64,000 nucleotides of DNA from Psychrobacter glaciei. Its GTDB lineage: Bacteria > Pseudomonadota > Gammaproteobacteria > Pseudomonadales > Moraxellaceae. Shown here one piece after another: positions 56,219-64,000 of the stretch (within the stretch, counting starts at the first letter, position 1; each line of letters starts with the position of its first letter). The DNA is taken from positions 394,059 to 458,058 of the forward strand of contig NZ_BMZR01000003.1 in NCBI RefSeq assembly GCF_014652895.1, read 5' to 3'. The notes below the pieces were generated by a model. The model ran no database searches. It saw only the letters and a list, made by a program, of their open reading frames with translations, and was not told the DNA's origin. The position numbers and the translations under genes are program-made.

Positions 56219-56617
56219 ATGAAAAAATTAGCACTTGCCGCATTGATGACTACTTTCGCCCTGTCAGGTTGTTCTACTATGGGTATGGACAATGAGCGTA
56301 CCATGGTCGTTGAAGGTCAGACTATGAATGTTAAAGTCATTAACATTCCAAGCTTTGAAGTAGAGATTGCACCGCGTAAAGCAGTTTGTGATCTTATGAC
56401 TGCGAATGGCACCAAAGTTGAATCAGAGTGCTTACAGTATCGCCAAACTTATCAGAAAAACTATACAACTTTAAACGGTAATATCCAAGGCTTCACTTAT
56501 GAGCCAAATTACCGCTATGTTTTAGACGTACGTCAAGAAGCGATGATGAATGAGACCACCAACATGGTTAAGCCAGTTTGGATTTTAAACGAAGTGGTTT
56601 CAAAAACTGCTGAGTAA
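56219..56617 (+). CDS. DUF4377-domain lipoprotein
   Basis: 132 residues with lipoprotein signal MKKLALAALMTTFALSGC (Cys18). SECLQYRQ, NIQGFTYEPNYRYVLDVRQE and VWILNEVVSK follow the DUF4377 pattern, a small domain found in envelope lipoproteins and linked in some proteins to HslJ/META-like modules. Function unknown. The stop codon overlaps a solitary MITE end (AAATGATGACATGCCC, 56616-56631). Confidence 0.82.
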   Translation: MKKLALAALMTTFALSGCSTMGMDNERTMVVEGQTMNVKVINIPSFEVEIAPRKAVCDLMTANGTKVESECLQYRQTYQKNYTTLNGNIQGFTYEPNYRYVLDVRQEAMMNETTNMVKPVWILNEVVSKTAE

Positions 56618-56631
56618 ATGATGACATGCCC
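56616..56631. repeat. Solitary MITE end overlapping a stop codon
   Basis: AAATGATGACATGCCC followed by TA is one terminal repeat of the 170-bp MITE family. It begins on the second base of the TAA stop of the DUF4377 gene. No second end lies within the gap. Confidence 0.75.
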
Positions 56632-56641
56632 TAGTCAGAAT

Positions 56642-56677
56642 AAAAAAGACCTCTAACGAATTAGAGGTCTTTTTTTG
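56642..56677. terminator. Bidirectional terminator between the DUF4377 gene and sdaA
   Basis: AAAAAAGACCTCTAA pairs with TTAGAGGTCTTTTTT around a CGAA loop, followed by further T. It separates two convergent genes. Confidence 0.92.
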
Positions 56678-56731
56678 TCATGAGTGTTTATGAAAATCAC
56701 ATCACGACAGTCTATACTGATATTAATTATA

Positions 56732-58165
56732 TTAGCATTGACTATATTTTACACTGACACCATGACTTGCAGTGGGGATGCGGTTATCAGCATAAACAGC
56801 AAGACCCCCACGTGAGGTTTCTTTATACTTATCTAGCATATCAGCCCCAGTTACTTTCATCGTTTCAATCACCTTATCTAAAGAGACAAAGTGCTGACCA
56901 TTGCCACGGCAAGCGAGACGTGCTGCATTGATCGCTTTTACCGCGCCCATCGCATTGCGTTCAATACAAGGGACTTGAACCAAGCCGCCAACAGGGTCAC
57001 AAGTGAGACCTAAGTTATGCTCGATACCAATTTCAGCAGCATTCAAGCATTTGGCAGGATCGCCGCCCATAATCTCAGCCAATGCAGAGGCGGCCATTGC
57101 ACATGCCGAGCCAACTTCACCTTGACAGCCAACCTCAGCACCAGAGATTGAAGCATTTTGTTTGATAAGGCTACCGATGGCAGTGGCATTTAATAAAAAT
57201 TTATAGACGCCGCTTTGGCTGTAGCTTGGTAAAAAATCACGATAGTAATGTAGGACTGCCGGTATGATGCCAGCGGCACCATTGGTAGGAGCGGTCACCA
57301 CTTTACCGCCATTGGCGTTTTCTTCGTTGACGGCGAGCGCATACAAATCAACCCAATCCATTGCTGCTAATTTATCGGTTTTTGTGATGGGTTGGTTCTT
57401 CTCCGCACACAGTTGTGAATATAGATCTTGCGCGCGGCGTTTGACATCTAAGCCGCCAGGCAAAATACCGCCATTTTCACAGCCCTGTTTGACGCAGTCT
57501 TGCATCACGTCCCAAATGCTATCTAAGTAGGCAAAAACCTCTGTTTGATCGCGGTAATGACATTCATTCGTGAGGACTAAATCACTGATACTCAGCCCAT
57601 GCTGGCGACATTGCTCTAATAACTCGGCGGCGCTATTGAAAGGATAGGGAATACTATCAATGGTGGGGCTAGCATGGTCTTCATCTGGATTGGTGGCATT
57701 CTCTTCATTAATCACAAAGCCACCTCCAACTGAGTAGTAGGTCTGCTGATAACGAGTACCATCTACCAATAATGCTCGAAGCGTCAGAGCATTAGGATGA
57801 TAGGGTAGGACGGTATCGTCGTACCAATAGATATCACGCTCTGTGTCAAAAGCAATCGTATGAGCACCTGATATGTTCAGACTTTTTTCTGAAAATATGG
57901 GTGCCAAGTAGTTGCTGGTCAGACGCGTATCGATGGTGCTGGGCGTATGTCCGAGTAACCCTAATAAAATGGCGGTATCCGTTGCATGTCCTTTACCGGT
58001 CGCAGCCAATGAACCATAAAGCTCAATCTCAATACTGTCTATAGCGGTCAGCTCTGATTGCTTGAGCAAAGACACCAAAAACAAGTTTGCCGCTACCATC
58101 GGACCGACGGTATGTGAGCTTGAGGGTCCAATACCAATTTTAAATAAATCAAAAACACTAATCAT
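56732..58165 (-). CDS. sdaA: L-serine ammonia-lyase, iron-sulfur type (SdaA)
   Basis: Converts L-serine to pyruvate and ammonia with a [4Fe-4S] cluster. 477 residues, single-chain form. SVFDLFKIGIGPSSSHTVGPM, ISGAEVGCQGEVGSACAMAAS, and GLTCDPVGGLVQVPCIERNAMGAVKA contain the cluster cysteines. The chain ends in Cys477 (VKYSQC), matching the C-terminal cysteine that enters the active site in the Legionella enzyme. It is convergent with the DUF4377 gene. An inverted repeat CCCCAA/TTGGGG lies about 80-120 bp upstream (58247-58284). Confidence 0.95.
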   Translation of the reverse strand: MISVFDLFKIGIGPSSSHTVGPMVAANLFLVSLLKQSELTAIDSIEIELYGSLAATGKGHATDTAILLGLLGHTPSTIDTRLTSNYLAPIFSEKSLNISGAHTIAFDTERDIYWYDDTVLPYHPNALTLRALLVDGTRYQQTYYSVGGGFVINEENATNPDEDHASPTIDSIPYPFNSAAELLEQCRQHGLSISDLVLTNECHYRDQTEVFAYLDSIWDVMQDCVKQGCENGGILPGGLDVKRRAQDLYSQLCAEKNQPITKTDKLAAMDWVDLYALAVNEENANGGKVVTAPTNGAAGIIPAVLHYYRDFLPSYSQSGVYKFLLNATAIGSLIKQNASISGAEVGCQGEVGSACAMAASALAEIMGGDPAKCLNAAEIGIEHNLGLTCDPVGGLVQVPCIERNAMGAVKAINAARLACRGNGQHFVSLDKVIETMKVTGADMLDKYKETSRGGLAVYADNRIPTASHGVSVKYSQC

Positions 58166-58246
58166 AATAAGCTACCAAAAATTTTAAGTGCATCAGCATA
58201 GGTTATCGATTGGCTTCAGCACTGGCATGAAAAATATAATAAACCG

Positions 58247-58284
58247 CCCCAACCAACAAGCACCGATAAGTGTTTAGTTTGGGG
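58247..58284. promoter_or_regulatory. Inverted repeat upstream of sdaA
   Basis: CCCCAA (58247-58252) and TTGGGG (58279-58284) enclose AAGCAC/GTGTTT-type pairing around a short loop, giving a compact interrupted stem in the probable sdaA leader. No known riboswitch was recognised. The rest of the gap 58166-58707 shows nothing I can name. Confidence 0.35.
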
Positions 58285-58707
58285 TGTTGTCTATGAATGT
58301 ATGTAAACATGGAAGTACATGTGACGAGTGAATAATAACTTTTATTTATTATTAAACTCCGTTATGATGCTTGGAGCCAACGTTTATGTAACATCCTGTA
58401 AGTTGGTTGTCGCTGTGAAATACGTCAGGCAAAAATGATTTAGACGGTAGTTCAAGTAGAACATATCCGACCTTATACATCTAGCAAAACATAGCTATCA
58501 TACCAAATAATACTTTTGGTTTGCTACCTTACAACATAAATGAATGAATTGGGTGACATATTATAAGAGGTATGGTGTTGAGTCTTGGTTTTTTATCATT
58601 ATCTTTAGCCAGCTACTTCTATTTATTGACGTTCAACTTTAGCTCAGTTTTTATTCATCCAGTTATTTTAGCCTATTATTAGCTCCGCCCACATAGGACA
58701 AGCATGC

Positions 58708-60126
58708 ATGACATCTCCCACCGATAACGCCTCTCAATCAGACAAAAGTGCTGAAGCATTACCTGCTCATAATGCATTAGAAGCGGCTGGTATTTCCTCA
58801 GCAGCCATGAACTATCCAAAAAATCCAGATTTTGAAAATGGTCGTTGGTTTCCGACTTGGCGACCTTATGGTGGCGATTTAGATCGTGATCCGGTCGGTA
58901 TCAATGAATATTTGCCACCGTCAAAAAGCATATTACTGGGTGTGCAGCATACTTTTGCGATGTTTGGTGCGACGGTGCTTGCGCCACTGCTAATGGGTTT
59001 TGATCCTAACCTCGCTATTTTGATGTCAGGTATTTGTACTGTGATGTTCTTTATGATCACGGGTGGGCGCATGCCGAGCTATCTGGGCTCCAGTTTTGCC
59101 TTTATTGGCCCCGTCATCGCTGTGACTGCGTATGCAGGCGTAGGCTTTAATGACAACTTAAATGTCGCCTTGGGCGGTATTATGGCCTGCGGTATCATTT
59201 ATGCTTTGATTGGGCTACTGGTGATGAAAACGGGCACAGGCTGGATTGAGCGTCTGATGCCACCTATCGTCACGGGTGCTATCGTCATGATTATTGGTCT
59301 AAATTTGGCGCCAGTGACCATTCAAGGAGTGTCTGCGAATCAGTTTGATGCTTGGATGGCTACTTTAACCGTGTTGCTGATTAGTGGTGTTGCTGTGTTT
59401 ACGCGCGGTATGTTACGTCGACTTTTATTATTGGTTGGCTTGATATTGTCATACGTCGCTTATTTTGTGATGACCAATGTGATGGGTTTTGGTACGCCCA
59501 TTGATTTTAGTGGGGTGTCTGCTGCTTCATGGTTTGGGTTACCAAGCATTCATACGCCTCGTTTTGAGATGAGCGCCATTATCTTGATCGCACCAGTGGC
59601 GTTTATTTTGGTCGCCGAAAATCTGGGACATTTTAAAGCAGTAGAAGGCATGACTAAGGCTCGTGTTACCCCTTATATGGGTCGAGCATTTTTAGCGGAT
59701 GGCTTAGCAACGACTTTTTCAGCAGGATTTGGTGGTACAGGTGTCACCACTTATGCAGAAAACATCGGTGTCATGGCGGTAACTAAGGTGTATAGCACCA
59801 CGATTTTTGTCGTAGCAGGTTTAGTGGCTATCATATTGGGGCTTTCACCAAAATTTGGCGCAATCATTCAGACGATACCAGCGGCCTTATTGGGCGGTGC
59901 TTCTATCATAGTATTTGGACTTATCACTGTTGCTGGGATCAAAATTTGGATAGACAGCCACATTGATTTTAGCAAAAACAGCAATCTCATCATCGCCGCT
60001 GTCACTGTCATCATGGGAACGGGTAATTTTAGCTTGCATTTAGGTGGCTTTGATTTGGGCGGTATCGGCACGGCTACCTTGGCAGCTATCGTACTCAATG
60101 CATTATTCAATCGTCAAAAAGACTGA
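58708..60126 (+). CDS. rutG: RutG-like pyrimidine/uracil permease (NCS2 family)
   Basis: Nucleobase-cation symporter of 472 residues. Compared with E. coli RutG, LGVQHTFAMFGATVLAPLLM, DPNLAILMSG, GWIERLMPPIVTGAIVM and ALGGIMACGIIYALIGLLVM are near-identical in pattern, as are PYMGRAFLADGLATTFS, VTTYAENIGVMAVTKVYS and GASIIVFGLITVAGIKIW. It is closer to RutG than to UraA. The N-terminal 60 residues are a polar extension. No other rut gene is present. A solitary MITE end lies 28 bp after the stop. Confidence 0.88.
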   Translation: MTSPTDNASQSDKSAEALPAHNALEAAGISSAAMNYPKNPDFENGRWFPTWRPYGGDLDRDPVGINEYLPPSKSILLGVQHTFAMFGATVLAPLLMGFDPNLAILMSGICTVMFFMITGGRMPSYLGSSFAFIGPVIAVTAYAGVGFNDNLNVALGGIMACGIIYALIGLLVMKTGTGWIERLMPPIVTGAIVMIIGLNLAPVTIQGVSANQFDAWMATLTVLLISGVAVFTRGMLRRLLLLVGLILSYVAYFVMTNVMGFGTPIDFSGVSAASWFGLPSIHTPRFEMSAIILIAPVAFILVAENLGHFKAVEGMTKARVTPYMGRAFLADGLATTFSAGFGGTGVTTYAENIGVMAVTKVYSTTIFVVAGLVAIILGLSPKFGAIIQTIPAALLGGASIIVFGLITVAGIKIWIDSHIDFSKNSNLIIAAVTVIMGTGNFSLHLGGFDLGGIGTATLAAIVLNALFNRQKD

Positions 60127-60153
60127 TTGATTGTCGTTTAAGCATCACGTTTC

Positions 60154-60169
60154 AAATGATGACACGCCC
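60154..60169. repeat. Solitary MITE end downstream of rutG
   Basis: AAATGATGACACGCCC matches the terminal repeat of the 170-bp MITE family, in the same orientation relative to the upstream gene as the copy at 56616-56631. The following dinucleotide is TC rather than TA, and no second end is present. Confidence 0.65.
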
Positions 60170-60192
60170 TCATTAAAGCTATACGCCAAATA

Positions 60193-60242
60193 AAACGTAA
60201 ATATAAATAAGTGTACCTGTATAACTATTTATATTTACGTTT
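60193..60242. terminator. Perfect 17-bp AT-rich hairpin overlapping a stop codon
   Basis: AAACGTAAATATAAATA (60193-60209) pairs exactly with TATTTATATTTACGTTT (60226-60242) around a 16-base loop. The right arm contains the last five codons and stop of the convergent EamA gene. It probably ends transcription from one or both sides. Confidence 0.7.
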
Positions 60243-61157
60243 ATAAAACCGTGAGAAAAACCGATAGCGACGTAGTGCGCGCGGCTTGGGTTTTAATGAG
60301 CCTAAGTAAATGGCAAACATCGTCAAGAGCGCGCCGCTCCATTGCAAAGTATTAATCGGTTTGTCCAGCCAAGTATAATCAATGACCAATGCGGCAATTG
60401 GTTCAGATAGCAGTAGTAATCCAGTCAGCGCCAAAGACAGCTTGGGGATAGAGTATGCAATCAGACCCCAAGCCAAGCACTGCATGACCGTACCATAAAT
60501 AAGTACCCAAACAATCTCAGACCAACTGTTGGGCAAGATATTGCCCATGTCAAACAAAAACATCGGAATAATCATCGCCAGCACACCGCCGATACTAATC
60601 AATTGCATGAGCATAAATATCGGTGTTGGCTCGGTGTCATGCGTCTTACGAATAAAGGTCATCGACGCAGCCAGCATTGCCCCTGAGACGATACCCGAGA
60701 TAAACCCCCAAGTTGCGGCACTGTTATGTGCAAACTCAGGGCTACCTATCATCGCCACTCCAGCCATCGCTAGAAATAGACTGATAAGCTGTAATATAGA
60801 TTGCCGTTCATTAAAATATAAAAACCCAATCGCTGCCAAAAAGAAAATCTGTAAGCTATTAAGTAAGGTTGAAATACCAGGCCCGACAGCATAGATACTC
60901 TCGTGCCAAAGCGCCAAATCGAACCCCAAAAATGCGCCTGACAATAAACCATAAAAAATGGCACGTCTTGAGCGTGGCAAATGTTGTCCCATGATTTTTG
61001 CCAAGACAGCAAAGACCACTCCTGAGATGGCGAGTCGCCAAAACGACATGGCCCAGCCACCGATATCAACGTGCGCGACGATTAAACTGCCCAGACCAAA
61101 GATGATGCAACCAATAACCAAGCCAATAGGTGCAGAGCGTGAAGCGGCAATAGCCAT
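60225..61157 (-). CDS. EamA/DMT-family transporter
   Basis: Ten-helix drug/metabolite transporter of 310 residues. Two EamA repeats are visible: residues 10-140 starting APIGLVIGCIIFGLGSLIVA, with WRLAISGVVFAVLA, and residues 150-290 starting WGFISGIVSGAMLAA, ending LLLLSEPIAALVIDYTWLDKP. The substrate cannot be predicted. The C-terminus is basic (YRFFSRFYKRKYK). It is convergent with rutG. Confidence 0.9.
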   Translation of the reverse strand: MAIAASRSAPIGLVIGCIIFGLGSLIVAHVDIGGWAMSFWRLAISGVVFAVLAKIMGQHLPRSRRAIFYGLLSGAFLGFDLALWHESIYAVGPGISTLLNSLQIFFLAAIGFLYFNERQSILQLISLFLAMAGVAMIGSPEFAHNSAATWGFISGIVSGAMLAASMTFIRKTHDTEPTPIFMLMQLISIGGVLAMIIPMFLFDMGNILPNSWSEIVWVLIYGTVMQCLAWGLIAYSIPKLSLALTGLLLLSEPIAALVIDYTWLDKPINTLQWSGALLTMFAIYLGSLKPKPRALRRYRFFSRFYKRKYK

Positions 61158-61410
61158 AGGTTGTCCTTAGATTGATCACGTTTAAATGGGTGGCGTTCTT
61201 TCTTTAACATTACTGTGTTCACAGTACAATGCACATACCCCGTATTGTCGAGGTTTTAGACTTAAAATGAAATGGTTGAAACATAATTTATTCTTATGAT
61301 GCTTCTGTTTTTGAAAGAACCAAGTATGGTAAGCGTGTGGGAAAATGGGCGCTGATAGTCAGCTAACGTTAACTATAGTGAGTGAAAAGTAATATCGATA
61401 CATCACGCAC

Positions 61411-61478
61411 TGCTGATATCCATTTTTCTTGCTTGCTGTGCCTGCGCAGACAGAGGCTACAAAAAATTAATATCAGCA
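61411..61478. repeat. Palindromic repeat with conserved core and variable arms (copy 2)
   Basis: Arms TGCTGATAT (61411-61419) and ATATCAGCA (61470-61478) are exactly complementary, extended by ATTTTT/AAAAAT. The centre has CTTGCTTGCTG and CAGAGGCTAC, as in copy 1 (17528-17597), but the arm sequences differ. It lies in the gap 61158-61649. Confidence 0.8.
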
Positions 61479-61649
61479 ATACCGTCGCGTTTTTAGGATA
61501 TTTTGACTATATATAATAGTGCTTATATCATCGAGTCGTATCCTTACAGGAATAGCATTGGCGTGAAGGTCGCGATTTGCTAATCTGTCTTTCATTGTTC
61601 TCTTAAAGTGTTCAACATAGTTTCTACTACTTTTAGCCTAGGTTTATTT

Positions 61650-62690
61650 ATGCATCGACGTACTCAATCAAAAAAGTCGCTTTCTTTGATATTTGGATCG
61701 CAACTAAAAATGGCACGATATGGCATTCCTATGGGCTTATTCGTTAGTGCGCTATTTATGATGCCAACTGCACAAGCTGCCAGCTGTAAAATACCCAAAA
61801 GCTATTATAAGAATGTCTCTTGTACCGCGAGTAGCGGTTATTTTTTGGCAACCAAGGACTTCGGTGCGCCAGTGGCGCTACTGAATAGTAAAGGCAAAAA
61901 AGTCGTTGATTTATCACGCTATCAAAAAGTCGATGCAGATAAGATAGCTGGTGGCTTATTACCCGTGCTGCGTAATAGCCACGTCGGTTATCTCAACATG
62001 CAGGGTCGTGAGGTGATACCGGCGACCTACGACATGCTAAAGGAAAGTCAGGGTTGGGCGCGTCCGGTATCTGATGGACGTATCGTGGTCAAAAGAGACG
62101 GCAACTATGGGGTTATCGATACAGCAAATAAGACCATCGTGTCGTTTTCTGCGTCAATCAGTGATATTGATGATTATCGTGGTGGTGTGACGCAAGTACG
62201 TAAGAACCAAGCGACCAGTTGGCTGGATAAAAACGGCAAAGCGACTAGCAATCCAAATGGTAGTGACAGTAATAGTAATGAGCCGTCGTCTGCAAAGCAA
62301 ACCGCCAATAGTAGGTCTGCTACAGCGTCAGCACAATCTAGGCAAGCAGCGCCCAATCGTTTTACGACGTTACAGCCACGTCAGCAAGATGGTCGATGGG
62401 GTTTCGTCGATGAAAACAATGTGACGATGATTACTTATTCATTTGATGATGCTCGTCCTTTTTCAGAAGGACTAGCTGGCGTGCGCATCGATGACAACTG
62501 GGGTTTTATCAATTTGGGCGGTGAGCTGGTGATTCCTTTTCGCTTTGATAAGATGGGTGTGTCGAGTGGTGACAGTTACCAAGGCAAGCCTGCCTTTACA
62601 TTTGCAAATGGTAAAGCGTGGATTGGCAATTTAAAAAATGGCAATAAGATGTGCATTGATAAAGAAGGGGTGAGTGTTGGTTGTGATTAA
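61650..62690 (+). CDS. WG-repeat-containing exported protein
   Basis: 346 residues. A signal-like hydrophobic segment ends in MMPTAQAAS near residue 44. WG-type repeats follow, for example NYGVIDTANKTIVSF, GRWGFVDENNVTMITYSFDDA and NWGFINLGGELVIPFRFDKMG. These repeats form beta-strand units in envelope proteins of unknown role. A Ser/Asn-rich linker (about residues 205-230) lies between two repeat groups. Two early cysteines (SCKIP, SCTAS) and two late ones (MCIDK, VGCD) suggest disulfides. The start is the ATG at 61650; 61710 is possible. Confidence 0.82.
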   Translation: MHRRTQSKKSLSLIFGSQLKMARYGIPMGLFVSALFMMPTAQAASCKIPKSYYKNVSCTASSGYFLATKDFGAPVALLNSKGKKVVDLSRYQKVDADKIAGGLLPVLRNSHVGYLNMQGREVIPATYDMLKESQGWARPVSDGRIVVKRDGNYGVIDTANKTIVSFSASISDIDDYRGGVTQVRKNQATSWLDKNGKATSNPNGSDSNSNEPSSAKQTANSRSATASAQSRQAAPNRFTTLQPRQQDGRWGFVDENNVTMITYSFDDARPFSEGLAGVRIDDNWGFINLGGELVIPFRFDKMGVSSGDSYQGKPAFTFANGKAWIGNLKNGNKMCIDKEGVSVGCD

Positions 62691-62713
62691 AGCGCTCACT
62701 CAAACTAAGAGAC

Positions 62714-62763
62714 AAAAAAGCGTGCCATGCTTATGAGTGATACATAGCATGGCACGCTTTTTT
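62714..62763. terminator. Bidirectional terminator
   Basis: AAAAAAGCGTGCCATGC (62714-62730) pairs perfectly with GCATGGCACGCTTTTTT (62747-62763) around a 16-base loop. It lies between the convergent WG-repeat and alpha/beta hydrolase genes. Confidence 0.95.
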
Positions 62764-62794
62764 ATCGCCAATGATTGACGATGTTAACTGCGTA

Positions 62795-63826
62795 TTAAGC
62801 CGATAGGTGATTGCGAATCAAATCAATCATATAAGGCTGATAGTACTCTGGGATATCGTGTGCCATGCCTTCGATTAAATGAAACTTAGCCTTGGGAATG
62901 GTCTTAGCGACCACGCGTCCTTGTGAAGGAGGCAATAGCCCATCTGCACTACCATGCAGGACGATAGTTGGTGCTTTGACTTGCTTGCTAAACCGGCTAA
63001 TAGAGCCAGAGGCCAAGATCGCATTGAGCTGTTGCACGGTGCCAAGCGGATGGAAGTTGCGCTGATAACGTAACTTGGCAATTTCACGCACCATACGAAC
63101 GTTGACGTGTCCTGGCGTACCAACTGTTTTCATAAACCAGACGCTATGGCGCACAATATCGCGCTCAGAATGACTTTCAGGGCGATTGATAAGCGTGTAT
63201 AACTGCTTAGGCTTGGGTGGCTTTAGAAAAGCCCGATTGGTGGTGGTAAACATCAAGGCCATGCGTTGTACTAAGCTTGGATAGCGTGCCGCCACGATTT
63301 GAGCAATCATACCGCCCATAGAAGCACCCAGCAGATGTGTCTTACCCAGCTGCAATGCTTTAATCAAACGTGCGGTATCTTCTGCCATATCGGTCAAATT
63401 ATAAGCAACCTGCGTACTCTTATTAGACAATCCGGTTTGCAAACGCATCATCATTTTTAACTGACTGATACGCGGTAAGCCGTCAATTTGTACTTTGGAA
63501 GACAAGCCAATATCGCGATTGTCAAAACGAATCACAAAAAATCCTGCATCAATAAGGCGCTTGATAAAATTGTTTGGCCAAAATATCATCTGCGAGCCAA
63601 GTCCCATAATCATCAGCAGTGGGGGATGATTGGGATTACCGCCTGCCTCAACGCACAACTCAATGCCATCACCGATATTTATCATCGCTTGATGGAGGTG
63701 TTCGCTAAGGTCTGATTCGCGCCATTGGTGTTGACCAAATCGTTGCCAGTCAGGAGTAGGGTATACTCCAGCATCTCCAGAGATTTTAAGCAATGCCGCA
63801 TTATTGATATTATTGGATTTTGTCAT
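62795..63826 (-). CDS. Alpha/beta hydrolase
   Basis: 343 residues. LMIMGLGSQMIFWP carries the oxyanion-hole region, FDNRDIGLSS the typical strand-loop, and the nucleophile elbow is GASMGG (Ser near residue 170). The acid is probably in HGSADGLLPP and the histidine in EGMAHDIPEYYQ near the C-terminus. It resembles the RdmC/methylesterase-like group, but the substrate is unknown. It lies 27 bp from the rubredoxin gene upstream on the same strand. Confidence 0.88.
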   Translation of the reverse strand: MTKSNNINNAALLKISGDAGVYPTPDWQRFGQHQWRESDLSEHLHQAMINIGDGIELCVEAGGNPNHPPLLMIMGLGSQMIFWPNNFIKRLIDAGFFVIRFDNRDIGLSSKVQIDGLPRISQLKMMMRLQTGLSNKSTQVAYNLTDMAEDTARLIKALQLGKTHLLGASMGGMIAQIVAARYPSLVQRMALMFTTTNRAFLKPPKPKQLYTLINRPESHSERDIVRHSVWFMKTVGTPGHVNVRMVREIAKLRYQRNFHPLGTVQQLNAILASGSISRFSKQVKAPTIVLHGSADGLLPPSQGRVVAKTIPKAKFHLIEGMAHDIPEYYQPYMIDLIRNHLSA

Positions 63827-63853
63827 GAAGTGTCCTAATTAGAGAGTCGTCTA

Positions 63854-64000
63854 CTAAATCTCAAGCATCTCAAAATCAAGCTTGCCAACACCGCACTCTG
63901 GGCAAATCCAGTCTTCAGGGATGTCTTCCCACTTGGTGCCAGGCGCAATCCCTTCTTCAGGACAGCCAAGCGCTTCATCATATATCCAGCCACAGACGAT
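63854..64000 (-). CDS. rubA: Rubredoxin, C-terminal part (cut by window edge)
   Basis: Small iron electron carrier that feeds alkane monooxygenases and related enzymes. The minus strand reads 48 residues to a TAG at 63854: [40 protein letters not shown], with the second half of the iron-binding set (CPECG) and the CG of the first visible. The start lies outside the window. The alpha/beta hydrolase follows it in transcription order. Confidence 0.95.
   Translation of the reverse strand: MVCGWIYDEALGCPEEGIAPGTKWEDIPEDWICPECGVGKLDFEMLEI

Overview
The window is a chromosomal segment of a gammaproteobacterium of the Moraxellaceae, most likely Psychrobacter. This rests on moderate GC, the protein variants seen, and gene order (glnE, ilvE, surface-sugar genes, aspS) that matches the family. 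No rRNA, tRNA, CRISPR array, intact insertion sequence or prophage was found. Most of the sequence is ordinary housekeeping DNA with short intergenic repeats.

Layout. 1-8.6 kb: 5' part of katG (minus), an AmpG-type permease, prmC, a MoeB/ThiF-type adenylyltransferase, an ABC1-family kinase, an MFS transporter and an Lrp/AsnC regulator divergent from leuA. 8.8-17.5 kb: leuA, an unknown protein, accBC, a MATE exporter, a coiled-coil lipoprotein and an EVE-domain protein. 17.8-25.4 kb: hemW, a small entericidin-like lipoprotein, trmL, the tusDCBE sulfur relay and glnE. 25.9-40.2 kb: ilvE, then eleven mostly surface-polysaccharide genes (glycosyltransferases, ugd, a UDP-sugar epimerase, a Stealth-family phosphotransferase, an LpxL-like acyltransferase and one unknown), then aspS. 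This is the position of the Acinetobacter lipooligosaccharide outer-core (OC) locus. 40.6-50.6 kb: sohB; an acyl-CoA dehydrogenase / APH-like kinase / histidine phosphatase / SDR cluster resembling ACAD10/11 and Lva hydroxyacid pathways; then two tandem fadD paralogues. 51.2-64 kb: a FetAB-type ABC transporter, a YbgC-like thioesterase, exonuclease III, argJ, a DUF4377 lipoprotein, sdaA, a RutG-like permease, an EamA transporter, a WG-repeat protein, an alpha/beta hydrolase and the 3' end of a rubredoxin gene.

How the genes work together. The OC locus makes UDP-glucuronate (Ugd), epimerises it and transfers sugars, plus probably a sugar-phosphate, to the lipid A core. The 41.8-46.3 kb cluster plausibly activates and oxidises hydroxylated or branched acids, with FadD supplying CoA thioesters. 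LeuA, IlvE, ArgJ, GlnE and SdaA are amino-acid and nitrogen metabolism; AccBC and FadD are fatty-acid metabolism.

The most unusual content is in the intergenic DNA: two 170-bp MITE copies with TA flanks plus solitary ends of the same element, a 265-bp MITE with a nested inverted repeat, a repeat family whose core is conserved while its arms differ but stay complementary, a further ~108-bp family, and an (CCAA)11 tetranucleotide tract. I see no obvious new defence or catalytic system. The OC locus with its Stealth enzyme and unknown gene, the hydroxyacid-type cluster and the covarying-arm repeats deserve most attention.
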